From positions 207,911-218,220 of the forward strand of contig MU631551.1 of the NCBI GenBank assembly GCA_026770615.1: a stretch of DNA of 10,310 bases. Reading direction: 5' to 3'. The notes under the pieces are model-generated. The model ran no database searches, was not told where the DNA came from, and saw nothing but the letters and a program-made list of their open reading frames with translations. Positions 1 through 6,224 of the stretch are shown here, piece after piece (the stretch's first letter is position 1; each line of letters opens with the position of its first letter). This DNA is from Pavlovales sp. CCMP2436 (taxonomy: Eukaryota > Haptophyta > Pavlovophyceae > Pavlovales). Position numbers and translations under genes: made by a program.

Positions 1-535
1 CGCGCAGTCTGCGTGTGCACCGAGCGCGCGCGGGCAAAGATGAGCCTGGCGTGGCCGCGCGCCACGATCACTCCGAGCTCCTTGCGCATGAGCCCGAGAA
101 GCGTGTTGCGCGCCTGCATCGTCGTCGGCGCGCTGAGCTTGCCCATCCACGTCTCCGCACCCATGCCAGCGAAGTTCTTGAGCAGGTTGTCGAGGCTCTT
201 TGACTGCTCCCCGAAGCCGCCGGTTGCTATGCCGATGACGGAGGGAAGCCGTTGAGGCGCTGCTCCATCGGTCCCACCTGGCCCTCTCGCGTGCGGGAAA
301 CCTCGCGGTCGGTCTGCTGGAGCTGCCTCCTGCGCTCAGAGTCGAGCTTGCCAAAGCGGTTCTCTACCGCGTGGCCGCGCGTCGGCGCGACCACGTTGTA
401 GTGCGTCAGGCCGTCGTGGACCGTCTTCATCTTGACGATGTGACCAACGGCGGCCTGTCCATCAGGCTGGTCGAGCTCCACATAGACGTCGACTGTAGCC
501 GCGCGCGCGCGGAGATGCGCCTCCTCGGTCCGCAT
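1..535 (-). pseudogene. Frameshifted C-terminal part of a probable retroelement protein (copy 1)
   Basis: Two open stretches lie end to end on the minus strand. The upstream one (535 to about 240) reads VYVELDQPDG, then VKMKTVHDGLTHYNV and a basic, Gln-rich segment ending in EQRLNGF. It hits a stop at 227, but a one-base shift near 240-255 leads directly into a second frame that stays open to the left edge of the window. That frame contains GGFGEQSKSLDNLL, QARNTLLGLMRKELGV and ARGHARLIFARAR. From GFGE to RARAR it aligns without gaps to the ORF at 7126-7599, with 30 of 65 residues identical by hand count, so the second frame is real coding sequence. The pattern resembles the C-terminal part of reverse-transcriptase-containing ORFs I associate with algal genomes; that link is from memory and unproven. 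The protein continues beyond position 1, and its 5' part is not visible. Confidence 0.6.
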
Positions 536-576
536 CGAACCGGGGTTCTGCCGCAGAACGGAGCCGAAATTTTCTG

Positions 577-671
577 AGTATTAATATATACTGACTTGAA
601 CTTGAAACGTACCGCCAGCCCGAAACCCCTCTTCATTAATATATACCCCTTCCATAAATATATACCCCTAC
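577..671. repeat. AT-rich short repeats (AATATATACCCC)
   Basis: Two adjacent 19-bp units, 634-652 and 653-671, share the core AATATATACCCCT. A partial third copy of the core (ATTAATATATAC) sits at 580-591. They form an abrupt AT-rich step directly upstream of the minus-strand remnant at 1-535. They could be a decayed upstream region of that element or a simple tandem duplication; the sequence does not decide. Confidence 0.6.
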
Positions 672-1062
672 CAAAGTCATGGAACCTAAATAGTCATTTT
701 TGCGGGAACTTGTCTAATGCCTGACTGGCTTGGTATTTTGCGACGGGAGTTGGAGCGCCGGATAGCCCACGCCAAGGCGCGTCCAGCAAGCCAGTGCACC
801 TCCTTGCCATACATATTTGTCAGCCGTGCGAGCGCGCCGCGCGTTGCACCGAATCAAAAATTCGGCCGTGATTTCGACTCAAATCATTCTAGCACATGAA
901 CGGGTGCAACCACTGAGCTCGCTGATGGATCCTAGCGTTTCCTGTGAGCTAGGGGTCACACCAATGCCGACAGTTTGGAAATATCTTGAGAACTCATGGA
1001 GCCATTTACTGCGGGATATTCACTAAAAAACTACTTTTTTTTACTTACATTCCAAAGCGAGA
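672..1062. other. No recognisable gene
   Basis: I find no ORF with protein-like content, no strong repeat and no RNA gene here. The reading frames present are short and compositionally ordinary. The stretch ends in an A/T-rich tract (about 1024-1042) just before the coding scrap that follows. Confidence 0.5.
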
Positions 1063-1277
1063 CAAGGAGCGACCGTGGACATGTCCAGACCTTGGAAGAA
1101 GACTGGCGAGGCGTGTCTGCGTCACGGCCAGTTCACCAAGGAGGTCGCCGAGCGTATGGCCGGGCGCGTGGCGGTCGTGCGTGCGGCCGAGCTCGAGCAA
1201 ACTGAAGGCCACCTGCTGGGCTACACGACCTCGTCCGCGAGTTCATCGAGGAGTGGATGGAGGCCGGCAAGGCGTGA
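1063..1277 (+). pseudogene. Frameshifted C-terminal coding scrap, unrecognised
   Basis: From an ATG at 1075 the frame reads MDMSRPWKKTGEACLRHGQF, followed by TKEVAERMAGRVAVVRAAEL and EQTEGHLLGYT. It looks like a charged helical protein, unlike the Arg/Pro/Ala-rich shadow frames around it. At about 1221-1227 the sense appears to jump frame to DLVREFIEEWMEAGKA followed by TGA (ending 1277), which is also helical and ends cleanly. A single-base indel would join the two. I do not recognise the family. It may be the last exon or truncated end of a gene or mobile element; it could also be chance in GC-rich sequence. A GC-rich hairpin follows 27 bp after the stop. Confidence 0.35.
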
Positions 1278-1303
1278 ACCCCGCCGAGGGGGTGACGGGG
1301 GGA

Positions 1304-1319
1304 GGGTGCCTCCGCACCC
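1304..1319 (+). repeat. Short GC-rich hairpin after the coding scrap
   Basis: GGGTGC at 1304-1309 pairs perfectly with GCACCC at 1314-1319 around a CTCC loop, and G and C runs outside extend it imperfectly. It lies 27 bp after the TGA at 1275-1277. Function unknown; in a eukaryote this is not a transcription terminator by itself. Confidence 0.5.
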
Positions 1320-1376
1320 CCGCTCGCCGGGCCAGCTCGCCTTGGGGGGCTACGGACCCTCTGATGTGCGCTGGTG

Positions 1377-1593
1377 TAAAAATAACTATAATAGGTCCCG
1401 TTTTGGTGTTTTTTACCTCTCTACAGCACTTGACATGACTTGTAGCAACGTGTCGGGGGCTTTTTTGAGTAAGCCAGGCTTCTAAGGGCACTCCAACAAC
1501 CCTCCTGGCTATTTCCCGGGCCATCAAGCGCACTCCCCCGACATTTTTTAGCTCCGCTAGGACCCGATATGTCCAAAAAATGACTATAATAGG
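1377..1593. repeat. Small foldback (1451-1543) between direct repeats
   Basis: TGTCGGGGG (1451-1459) and CCCCCGACA (1535-1543) are perfect inverted arms. A second nested pair lies inside them: AGCCAGG (1472-1478) with CCTGGCT (1504-1510). Outside, the sequence ACTATAATAGG preceded by an A-rich run occurs twice in direct orientation, at 1385-1395 and 1583-1593. The arrangement resembles a small non-autonomous foldback element or its remains. No target duplication immediately next to the outer arms is visible, so the element type is undetermined. Confidence 0.5.
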
Positions 1594-1679
1594 GGTTTAA
1601 ACGTTACTCACCCCGAACTGGAAGTACGAACTCGAAATGATAAATCTATATCGCGTATTCAATGAACCACATGAATAAA

Positions 1680-2015
1680 CTAGCGGGCACAGTTGCAAGT
1701 GTAACACCCCGACCGCGTCGTACGTATACACACCCCGGAAGTTCTGAAGTATACACCCGCCCCGAAAAATGTTGCAGTCAGGGGAATGTTGAAGTCAGAG
1801 ACACGCCACGGAATAGTAATGTTACATAGCCGGCACGGTTGCAGAGATGACGCCCAATTGGTGTTGCGAACACACCCGCCCCGAAAATGGTGCAGTCACA
1901 GGGAAATGTTGAAGTTAGGGGCAGGCCGTGAAATACACTAATTATGATTAGCGGCTGAGCATGGTTTAACAGGTGGTGTGTATATATATTGGCGGCATAG
2001 CATGGTTCAACAGGT
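1680..2015 (+). repeat. Degenerate tandem repeat family, left block
   Basis: Two copies of a roughly 95-120 bp unit are clear at about 1750-1844 and 1869-1965. They share ACACCCGCCCCGAAAA, then a GTTGCAGTCA or GGTGCAGTCA block, then GAAATGTTGAAGT or a close variant. Each ends in a motif like AGCSGGCACRGTTGCA. A more decayed copy ends at about 1679-1699. Beyond them a 24-bp unit GCGGC..AGCATGGTT.AACAGGT occurs at 1951-1974 and again at 1992-2015, 41 bp apart. No protein is encoded. A further copy lies at 2972-3100, on the other side of the GC-rich array. Confidence 0.6.
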
Positions 2016-2085
2016 ATTGTTCAGTCACTGGCTTGATCGACGTCAGGCTGAGGTCGAGCGATCGACCCAAACCCTCATGCACCAG

Positions 2086-2109
2086 CACTCACACTAAAGG
2101 GTGTGAGTG
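2086..2109 (+). repeat. 9-bp perfect hairpin at the array's left edge
   Basis: CACTCACAC (2086-2094) pairs with GTGTGAGTG (2101-2109) around a six-base loop. It lies between the AT-rich repeats and the GC-rich tandem array. No role can be assigned. Confidence 0.55.
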
Positions 2110-2170
2110 TGTGCGCCCCGGCCCCCACGCCCCGCCTCAGCCGCGCCTCGGCCGCCGCAGCCCTGCCGTG

Positions 2171-2709
2171 GCGGCCGCAGGGAGCAGCATCGTCTTCGTA
2201 GCCTTGATAGCCTTGAGCGGCGACTCCGTGTGCGGCCCGCCGCCGCGCGCAGCAGCGCCCACCGCCAGCGCGCAACGCATATCCACTTGAGGACCCGAGC
2301 GAGACGGGTGGCCGAGAGGTGCCAGCGAGTACCTCAAGTGGACAGCATCGCGACACTGCGAGCGCGCACACTGCGGCGGCCGCAGGAAGCAGCATCGTCG
2401 TAGCCTTGGTAGCCTTCAGCGGCGGCGTCTTCGCGTGCGGCCTGCCGCCGCGCGCAGCAGCGCCCTCCGCAGCGCGCAACGCATATCCACTTGAGGACCC
2501 GAGCGAGACGGGTGGTCGAGAGGTGCCAGCGAGTACCTCAAGTGGACAGCATCGCGCCGCTGCGAGCGTGCACACTGCGGTGGCCGCAGGAAGCAGCATC
2601 GTCATTGTAGCCTTGGTAGCCTTGAGCGGCGTCTCCGCGTGCGGCCCGCCGCCGCGCGTAGTAGCGCCCTCTGCAGCGCGCGACGCACATCCACTTGAGG
2701 ACACGAGTG
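2171..2709. repeat. GC-rich tandem array, 204-205 bp unit, about 2.6 copies
   Basis: Units begin at 2171, 2376 and 2580, each with GCGGCCGCAG or GTGGCCGCAG followed by the AGCAGCATCGTC motif. The third unit stops at about 2709. Copies are very similar over their full length, so the array is fairly young. Each complete unit carries a perfect 11-bp inverted repeat: TCCACTTGAGG with CCTCAAGTGGA (2282-2292 with 2332-2342, and 2486-2496 with 2536-2546). The 39-base interval between arms holds a smaller ACCCG/CGGGT hairpin. The third unit keeps only the left arm (2690-2700). Both strands have long open frames across the array, which is a by-product of base composition and periodicity; I do not call a protein. 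Similar 21-base flanks (about 2027-2047 and 2719-2739, each ending CGACGTCAG) sit on both sides. Confidence 0.8.
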
Positions 2710-2825
2710 GTGTTCACTCACAGACTTGGTCGACGTCAGATATATTAGACCTGGCGGAATATGCTAATCATAGCAGCCACGAGACTACAGCCCCCCGCCC
2801 TTTGCCATTCCCACACGCGCATTCG

Positions 2826-2860
2826 CACCCGCACCCACCCACCCACCCAAACGCCCACCC
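2826..2860 (+). repeat. Imperfect CACC microsatellite
   Basis: Runs of CACC with one interruption (AAACG), set in a wider C/A-rich stretch that runs from about 2810 to 2870. Strand-asymmetric simple sequence with no coding evidence. Confidence 0.75.
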
Positions 2861-2971
2861 ACAATCACACTGAAGTACGGTGGGCTCTCAGCCCCCCGCA
2901 GCGGTGGGCCCTCGCAGCTTCAGCGCGCCAAATTTACGCTAATAATAACAAACACATACCCCGATCGGTGT

Positions 2972-3100
2972 TAAGTACACACCTGAAAACTGGTGCAGCC
3001 AGGAAATCCTATTGAAGTCATGGGCACTCAGCTCCGTGGAATGCTGAGCCGCTATATATATATATATACTAAGTATGGCAGGCACAGTTGCACTTGCAGT
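2972..3100 (+). repeat. Degenerate repeat family, right copy, with (TA)8
   Basis: This block matches the units at 1750-1844 and 1869-1965 in order: ACACACCTGAAAACTGGTGC, then ATTGAAGTCATGGGCAC, then CTCCGTGGAAT, then an AT-rich tract and GGCACAGTTGCA (3081-3092). The AT-rich part has become a pure (TA)8 microsatellite at 3053-3068. It is in the same orientation as the left block, about 1 kb away, with the GC-rich array between them. Confidence 0.6.
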
Positions 3101-3103
3101 GTA

Positions 3104-3272
3104 CATGGGATTGTGGGCAATAAGAACGGCGATTTTTGAGACTGAGGCTCAGTTTCTTAGCGCAAGTTACATACAAACAATGGTTTCTTTTCGCTCAAAT
3201 TACGATGGAAGGGCACACAAAACGAGGCTCGGTTTCTTAACGATACGGTTTCTTATTGCCCGCAGCCCGCTG
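3104..3272 (+). mobile_element. MITE copy 1, TA target duplication, about 22-bp TIRs
   Basis: The element is 169 bp, flanked on both sides by TA (3102-3103 and 3273-3274). Its inverted ends share GYGGGCAATAAGAA, with the weaker outer part beginning CAKSGGR. The left inner TIR is at 3113-3126 and the right one at 3249-3263. It encodes nothing. A TA target duplication, ends starting with CA and this size are the usual signs of a Tc1/mariner-type non-autonomous element; assignment to that superfamily is inference. Compared with copy 2, it carries an extra segment near its right end where the TTTCTTA motif is duplicated. Confidence 0.8.
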
Positions 3273-3317
3273 TACTTGTCTTATCATCTACCCTCCGTGG
3301 GCCACTGACTGGGGCTT

Positions 3318-3413
3318 TTGTCTTGGCAGACGGTTGTCCTGCCCGGATAGGGCAGTCTTGACAGGCATTTGTCCCGCCCGCTGGACAGGGCTGTCTTGAA
3401 CAGTTGTCGCGCG
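3318..3413 (+). repeat. 35-bp tandem repeat between the two MITEs
   Basis: TTGTC-led units start at 3334, 3369 and 3404, exactly 35 bp apart, with a partial one at 3318. The two full units share TTGTCCYGCCCG and GTCTTGA at matching positions. The first also contains a TGCCC/GGGCA hairpin. No coding function is evident. Confidence 0.65.
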
Positions 3414-3498
3414 CCCCGGAAGTGTTGGCACCCGACCGGGTCCTGCGTACCCGCCCCATTCACGAATGCCGACCCACTCATTTACGAATTTGCCACTA

Positions 3499-3660
3499 CA
3501 GAGGGTCGCGGGCAATAAGAAACTGAGCCTCATTTTTGTGTGCCCTTCGATAGTAATTTAAGCAAAATGCAGCCATTTGTGTATGTATAATTTTTATAAC
3601 TTCTAAGAAACTGTGCGCCTCAGTCTCAAAACCGACTTTCTTATTGCCCGCAAACCCTTG
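3499..3660 (-). mobile_element. MITE copy 2, inverted relative to copy 1
   Basis: The element is 162 bp, flanked by TA (3497-3498 and 3661-3662). Its perfect inner TIRs GCGGGCAATAAGAAA lie at 3508-3522 and, inverted, at 3637-3651, with outer parts beginning CAGAGGG and CAAGGG. Read on the minus strand, its interior matches copy 1 along most of its length (TTTTGAGACTGAGGC, CAGTTTCTTAG, GAAGGGCACACAAAA). The two copies therefore belong to one family and are inserted in opposite orientations 226 bp apart. Divergence and small indels between them argue for two old independent insertions, although a composite inverted element cannot be excluded. Confidence 0.8.
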
Positions 3661-3750
3661 TATGTAAGTTCTTTGCGACTCTTCTCCTGGCGGAAACATG
3701 ACTTTCTTTATTTCGCTTCCGAGCGGCGAGCGCTGATCATCGGAAATGTT

Positions 3751-4180
3751 TGTTGATAGGATATACCTCTATCGGCATCACACAGCAGGCCAGTTACGAT
3801 GTCTGCTGAGTACAGGTGCGTGACTCGAGCTCGAGGCGCCCTGCCGCAAGAGTGACCAAGCTACCGCACAATCTTGCACAGGCCAACAACGAACAAACGA
3901 ACTCGCTTAAACGTAACCGAGTTTATAGGGCGGTCCCTAAAAACTCTAGATACGGTTGGAACAGAATAGAACATTCTGTTTCTGGACTCTTCCTGGACTT
4001 TATGAGTCCACTTCCGACAGTTGGGTTAAGAGCTCTCTTAACCCCGACGACGAATGCCGCCGACCGGAAGTGTGTTGTCGCAATGGGGGAAAGGATAACT
4101 ATACAGTAAAACCACCTGTGAGTACCCTTGAGTACTCATCCACATCCGTCCACGCCCAAGAGCGCACACGAATGCTAACA
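3751..4180 (-). mobile_element. Putative 3' LTR of a Ty1/copia element
   Basis: On the minus strand a purine-rich tract (GCGAGGGAG, 4189-4181) is followed at once by TGTTAGCATT (4180-4171). This is the usual join of polypurine tract and LTR in copia elements, and it comes 12 bp after the inferred pol stop. The far end is placed at CCTATCAACA (3760-3751), giving TG...CA ends and about 430 bp. A possible TATA box (CCTATAAAC, minus strand, about 3929-3921) lies 250 bp inside. Four hairpins lie within it (3960-3980, 3983-4010, 4023-4044, 4119-4138). The opposite LTR is not in the window, so the ends and target duplication cannot be confirmed. Confidence 0.6.
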
Positions 4181-4192
4181 CTCCCTCGCGAC

Positions 4193-4766
4193 TCACGGCG
4201 TGGGCAGTGCAGCTGCATGGTACATGATGGCGTCGACGTGCCGACCGATGGAAAATCTTCGCCGTGGTCGCCTTGGTCATGATGTCCGCGCGGTTAGATC
4301 GGTGTGGACCTTCATGACCTTATTGATCAAGCCAATCTCGTGCGCCACACGGATGTAGTGAAACTTCACATCGATGTGCTTCGATCGTTTGTGGTGGACC
4401 GGGTTCTTGACCAGGTCGATCGTGCCCTGGTTATCCTCGTAGATAGTGGTGGGGCCTGTCTGAGTCTCCGGCTGATGGAGAAAAGACGCCAGCCCTCGAA
4501 GATACGCCAGCTCGCGGCAGCACTCGCTGAGGGCGATGTACTCGGACTCGCAAGTCGAGAGTGCAATGACCGTCTGCAGGCTCGAGTGCCACGCGATGGG
4601 CGTGCCGTTATACATAACTATGAACTCGGTAGTGGAGCGCCGCTCCACCCTGTTGTTGGCCCAGTTGGCGTCAGCGAACGCCGAGAGGCCGGGATGTACA
4701 CTGTCCGATTCGCAGCGGAAGAGCAGGCCTAAGCGCAGGGTGCCCAACAAGAACCCTAACCCTAGC
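4193..4766 (-). pseudogene. Ty1/copia pol remnant: RNase H domain
   Basis: The minus strand encodes the C-terminal RNase H of a copia polyprotein. Landmarks in order are LGTLRLGLLF, AFADANWANN, RRSTTEFIVMYNGTPIAWHS, LSTCESEYIALSE, TTIYEDNQGTIDLV and KHIDVKFHYIRV. The acidic active-site residues are all present (D of ADANW, E of CESEY, D of EDNQ, D of KHID). One base appears to be missing near 4291, where the frame shifts into NRADIMTKATTAKIF, the standard copia end. A second shift near 4258 leads to a short tail and TGA at 4195-4193, just before the polypurine tract. Reverse transcriptase, integrase and gag are absent: homology stops at about 4766 at a TAG, so the element is 5'-truncated. RNase H removes the RNA strand during reverse transcription, but this copy cannot be functional. 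Confidence 0.92.
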
Positions 4767-5276
4767 TACAGCGAGAGCCCTGGAGCAGTCGACCCGTGTA
4801 GCCTAGCCGCCTGGACAGTGCGTTGCCTGGAATAATACCCGATCATGGAATATGTGCACCTGGCTGACGTTATACGTATGCGGCGCTGGCTGGAACGCTA
4901 GCTCTGCGGCGTAGGCCTCTGGGCGAGGCCCGGAGGGAGCTCGCTCTATCGTCGTAACGCATCGGCACCTTGAGCTGGAGGACGCGGGAACGCACCTCGT
5001 CTTGGCGGCCCCCTGTGCGGTGGCCCCGCGCCGACTCACTCGCGCGGAGGGCGCGGCAGTGCCGGGAGCAGGGGCACCGCCTTGCACGCGGCCGAGTGGC
5101 TCTGCGCAAGTGGCTCTGCGCAAGCGCCTCGGCGAGCGTGACAGCCAGCCTGGCGGCGGAGACAGGCCACGGAGCGAGGGGTCAGGCCAACTGATCGAGC
5201 TTCGAGCACGTGCCGCGCGGCCCTTGAGGGCCAGGCCGTCTCCGAGAGGGCCGAGCTGGGCCCCGCATCGTCACTG
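4767..5276. other. GC-rich stretch, no gene called; 14-bp duplication
   Basis: Frames are open on several strands because of high GC, but none has recognisable or balanced protein content. The one clear feature is an exact 14-bp tandem duplication, GTGGCTCTGCGCAA, at 5096-5109 and 5110-5123. The stretch may include the 3' flank of the MYND gene that ends at 5277. Confidence 0.5.
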
Positions 5277-6044
5277 TCACGACTCGTCCTCGCCGCCCTG
5301 CTCCGCAAAGCGCGCGCAGCACTGCTTGTGCGCCTGCCACGACACCCGCATGCACGCGCTGCCGCAGAAGCGAGCCAAGTGGCACCGCGTGCACTGCTTC
5401 AGCCCTTCGGTCGCCCCACAACCGATGCAGCACACCGAGACGACCTCGCGCTTGTCGGCGTGGCTGCGGAGGAGCTCGAGCGCCTGGAGGCGATAGGACT
5501 CGTGATTGGGACAAGTGCTAGTGCTCTGCGTTGCACGTGCGGGAAGCTTCGCTCCTTCGCGTGCACTTGCGAGTGCAGGCTCCAGCGCACGCTCGTCGGC
5601 CGGGATGTGTTCGTCGTCAATCAGCATAGTTCTGATCGGCTGCGAGGCGGTGGTAGCGAACACCCTCGACTTGATCTTTTGGCAAGCCGCCATCGCCGTG
5701 TAGGTAGGACTGCGCTAAGTTGCACTGCGCCGGAGCGTAGCCCTGGTCCACTGCGATGCGGTAGTACCGAGTGGTCCCGTTTCGTCTCGAGGCACCCCCC
5801 TGCCAAAAGATAGACATTGCGCGAGGCCGTACTGCCCGCCAGCATCGCCCTGGTCGGCTGCGAGGCGGTAGTAGTGGGCAGCCTTGACGTGGTCTTCAGG
5901 TGGGCCCTCGCCCTGATGGTAGCACTGCCCGAGACAAGCCTGCGCCCCAGCGTGCCCCTTGTCGGCTGCGAGGTGCCAGAGGAGCTCGTTCGCTGTGGTT
6001 AGCGGTGGTAAAAATCGTCTTGCAGCGCAGCTCGCTCGCTGTGG
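5277..6044 (-). pseudogene. Sel1-repeat and MYND zinc-finger protein, frame-disrupted
   Basis: Read from 6044 down, the minus strand gives at least three Sel1-type repeats: LLWHLAADKGHAGAQACLGQ (from about 5984), AHYYRLAADQGDAGGQYGLA (from about 5880), TRYYRIAVDQGYAPAQCNLA (from about 5778), and the start of a fourth (RYHRLAADQNYA). A linker of about 50 residues follows, then a C-terminal MYND finger at about 5431-5314 with CIGC, CTRC, FCGSAC and WQAHKQCC, the full C-x2-C, C-x2-C, C-x3-C-x7-H-x3-C set. The stop is TGA at 5277. The frame is lost near 5783 and regained near 5640-5620, so two opposite shifts restore the original frame. No initiator Met is seen upstream, and TAA blocks the frame at 6047. 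Sel1 repeats and MYND fingers both mediate protein-protein contacts; the partner is unknown. An intron acceptor near 5997 (ACCACAG) could instead explain the missing start. Confidence 0.8.
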
Positions 6045-6190
6045 TTAGCGGCTGCCCCGGCGCGGACCAGCTGCTTGCCGTTGCAGTACTACCACCGAGT
6101 CAACTTGTATCGGTCGAGCGCGATGACGCCAAGCTGGACGAATTTTTAAAAAGCAGCTGGTCAGCACCGCTCGTTCGCTGTGCTGCGCGG
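5983..6190 (+). repeat. Three copies of a CTCGYTCGCTGTG repeat
   Basis: A 23-bp unit at 5983-6005 recurs at 6029-6051 with one difference. A third copy, at 6169-6190, matches for its first 14 bases. The first copy overlaps the Sel1 coding frame, so part of the gene's 5' region appears to have been duplicated or captured by the foldback that follows. Confidence 0.7.
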
Positions 6191-6224
6191 TGGTAGTACT
6201 GCAACGGCAAGCAGCTGGTCCGCG
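6061..6224. repeat. Foldback with perfect 37-bp arms
   Basis: Bases 6061-6097 are the exact reverse complement of 6188-6224, separated by a 90-base loop. The loop holds a palindromic TTTTTAAAAA at about 6144-6153, and an extra copy of GCAGCTGGTC (6152-6161) that also occurs in the right arm. Perfect arms imply a recent origin, strong selection or gene conversion. One frame of the left arm reads ADQLLAVAVL, faintly like a Sel1 repeat (ADQGDAGGQY), so the arms may derive from the neighbouring gene; that is speculative. Confidence 0.85.

Noticed and set aside
2075..2873. Long open frames on both strands across the GC-rich array (209 aa minus, 184 aa plus)
   Set aside because: They follow the tandem units and their composition. 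One copy step is 205 bp, not a multiple of three, so the same peptide is not kept in one frame, and there is no recognisable domain.
1700..2900. CRISPR-like array
   Set aside because: Repeat units are too long and unequal, there are no regular unique spacers, no cas genes, and the sequence looks eukaryotic.
3253..3533. Minus-strand frames across the 35-bp tandem repeat
   Set aside because: They overlap two MITE ends and a tandem repeat, and their content follows the repeat period.
5002..5813. Plus-strand frames opposite the Sel1-MYND gene (164 and 161 aa)
   Set aside because: They are antisense shadows of a strand that clearly encodes Sel1 repeats and a MYND finger.
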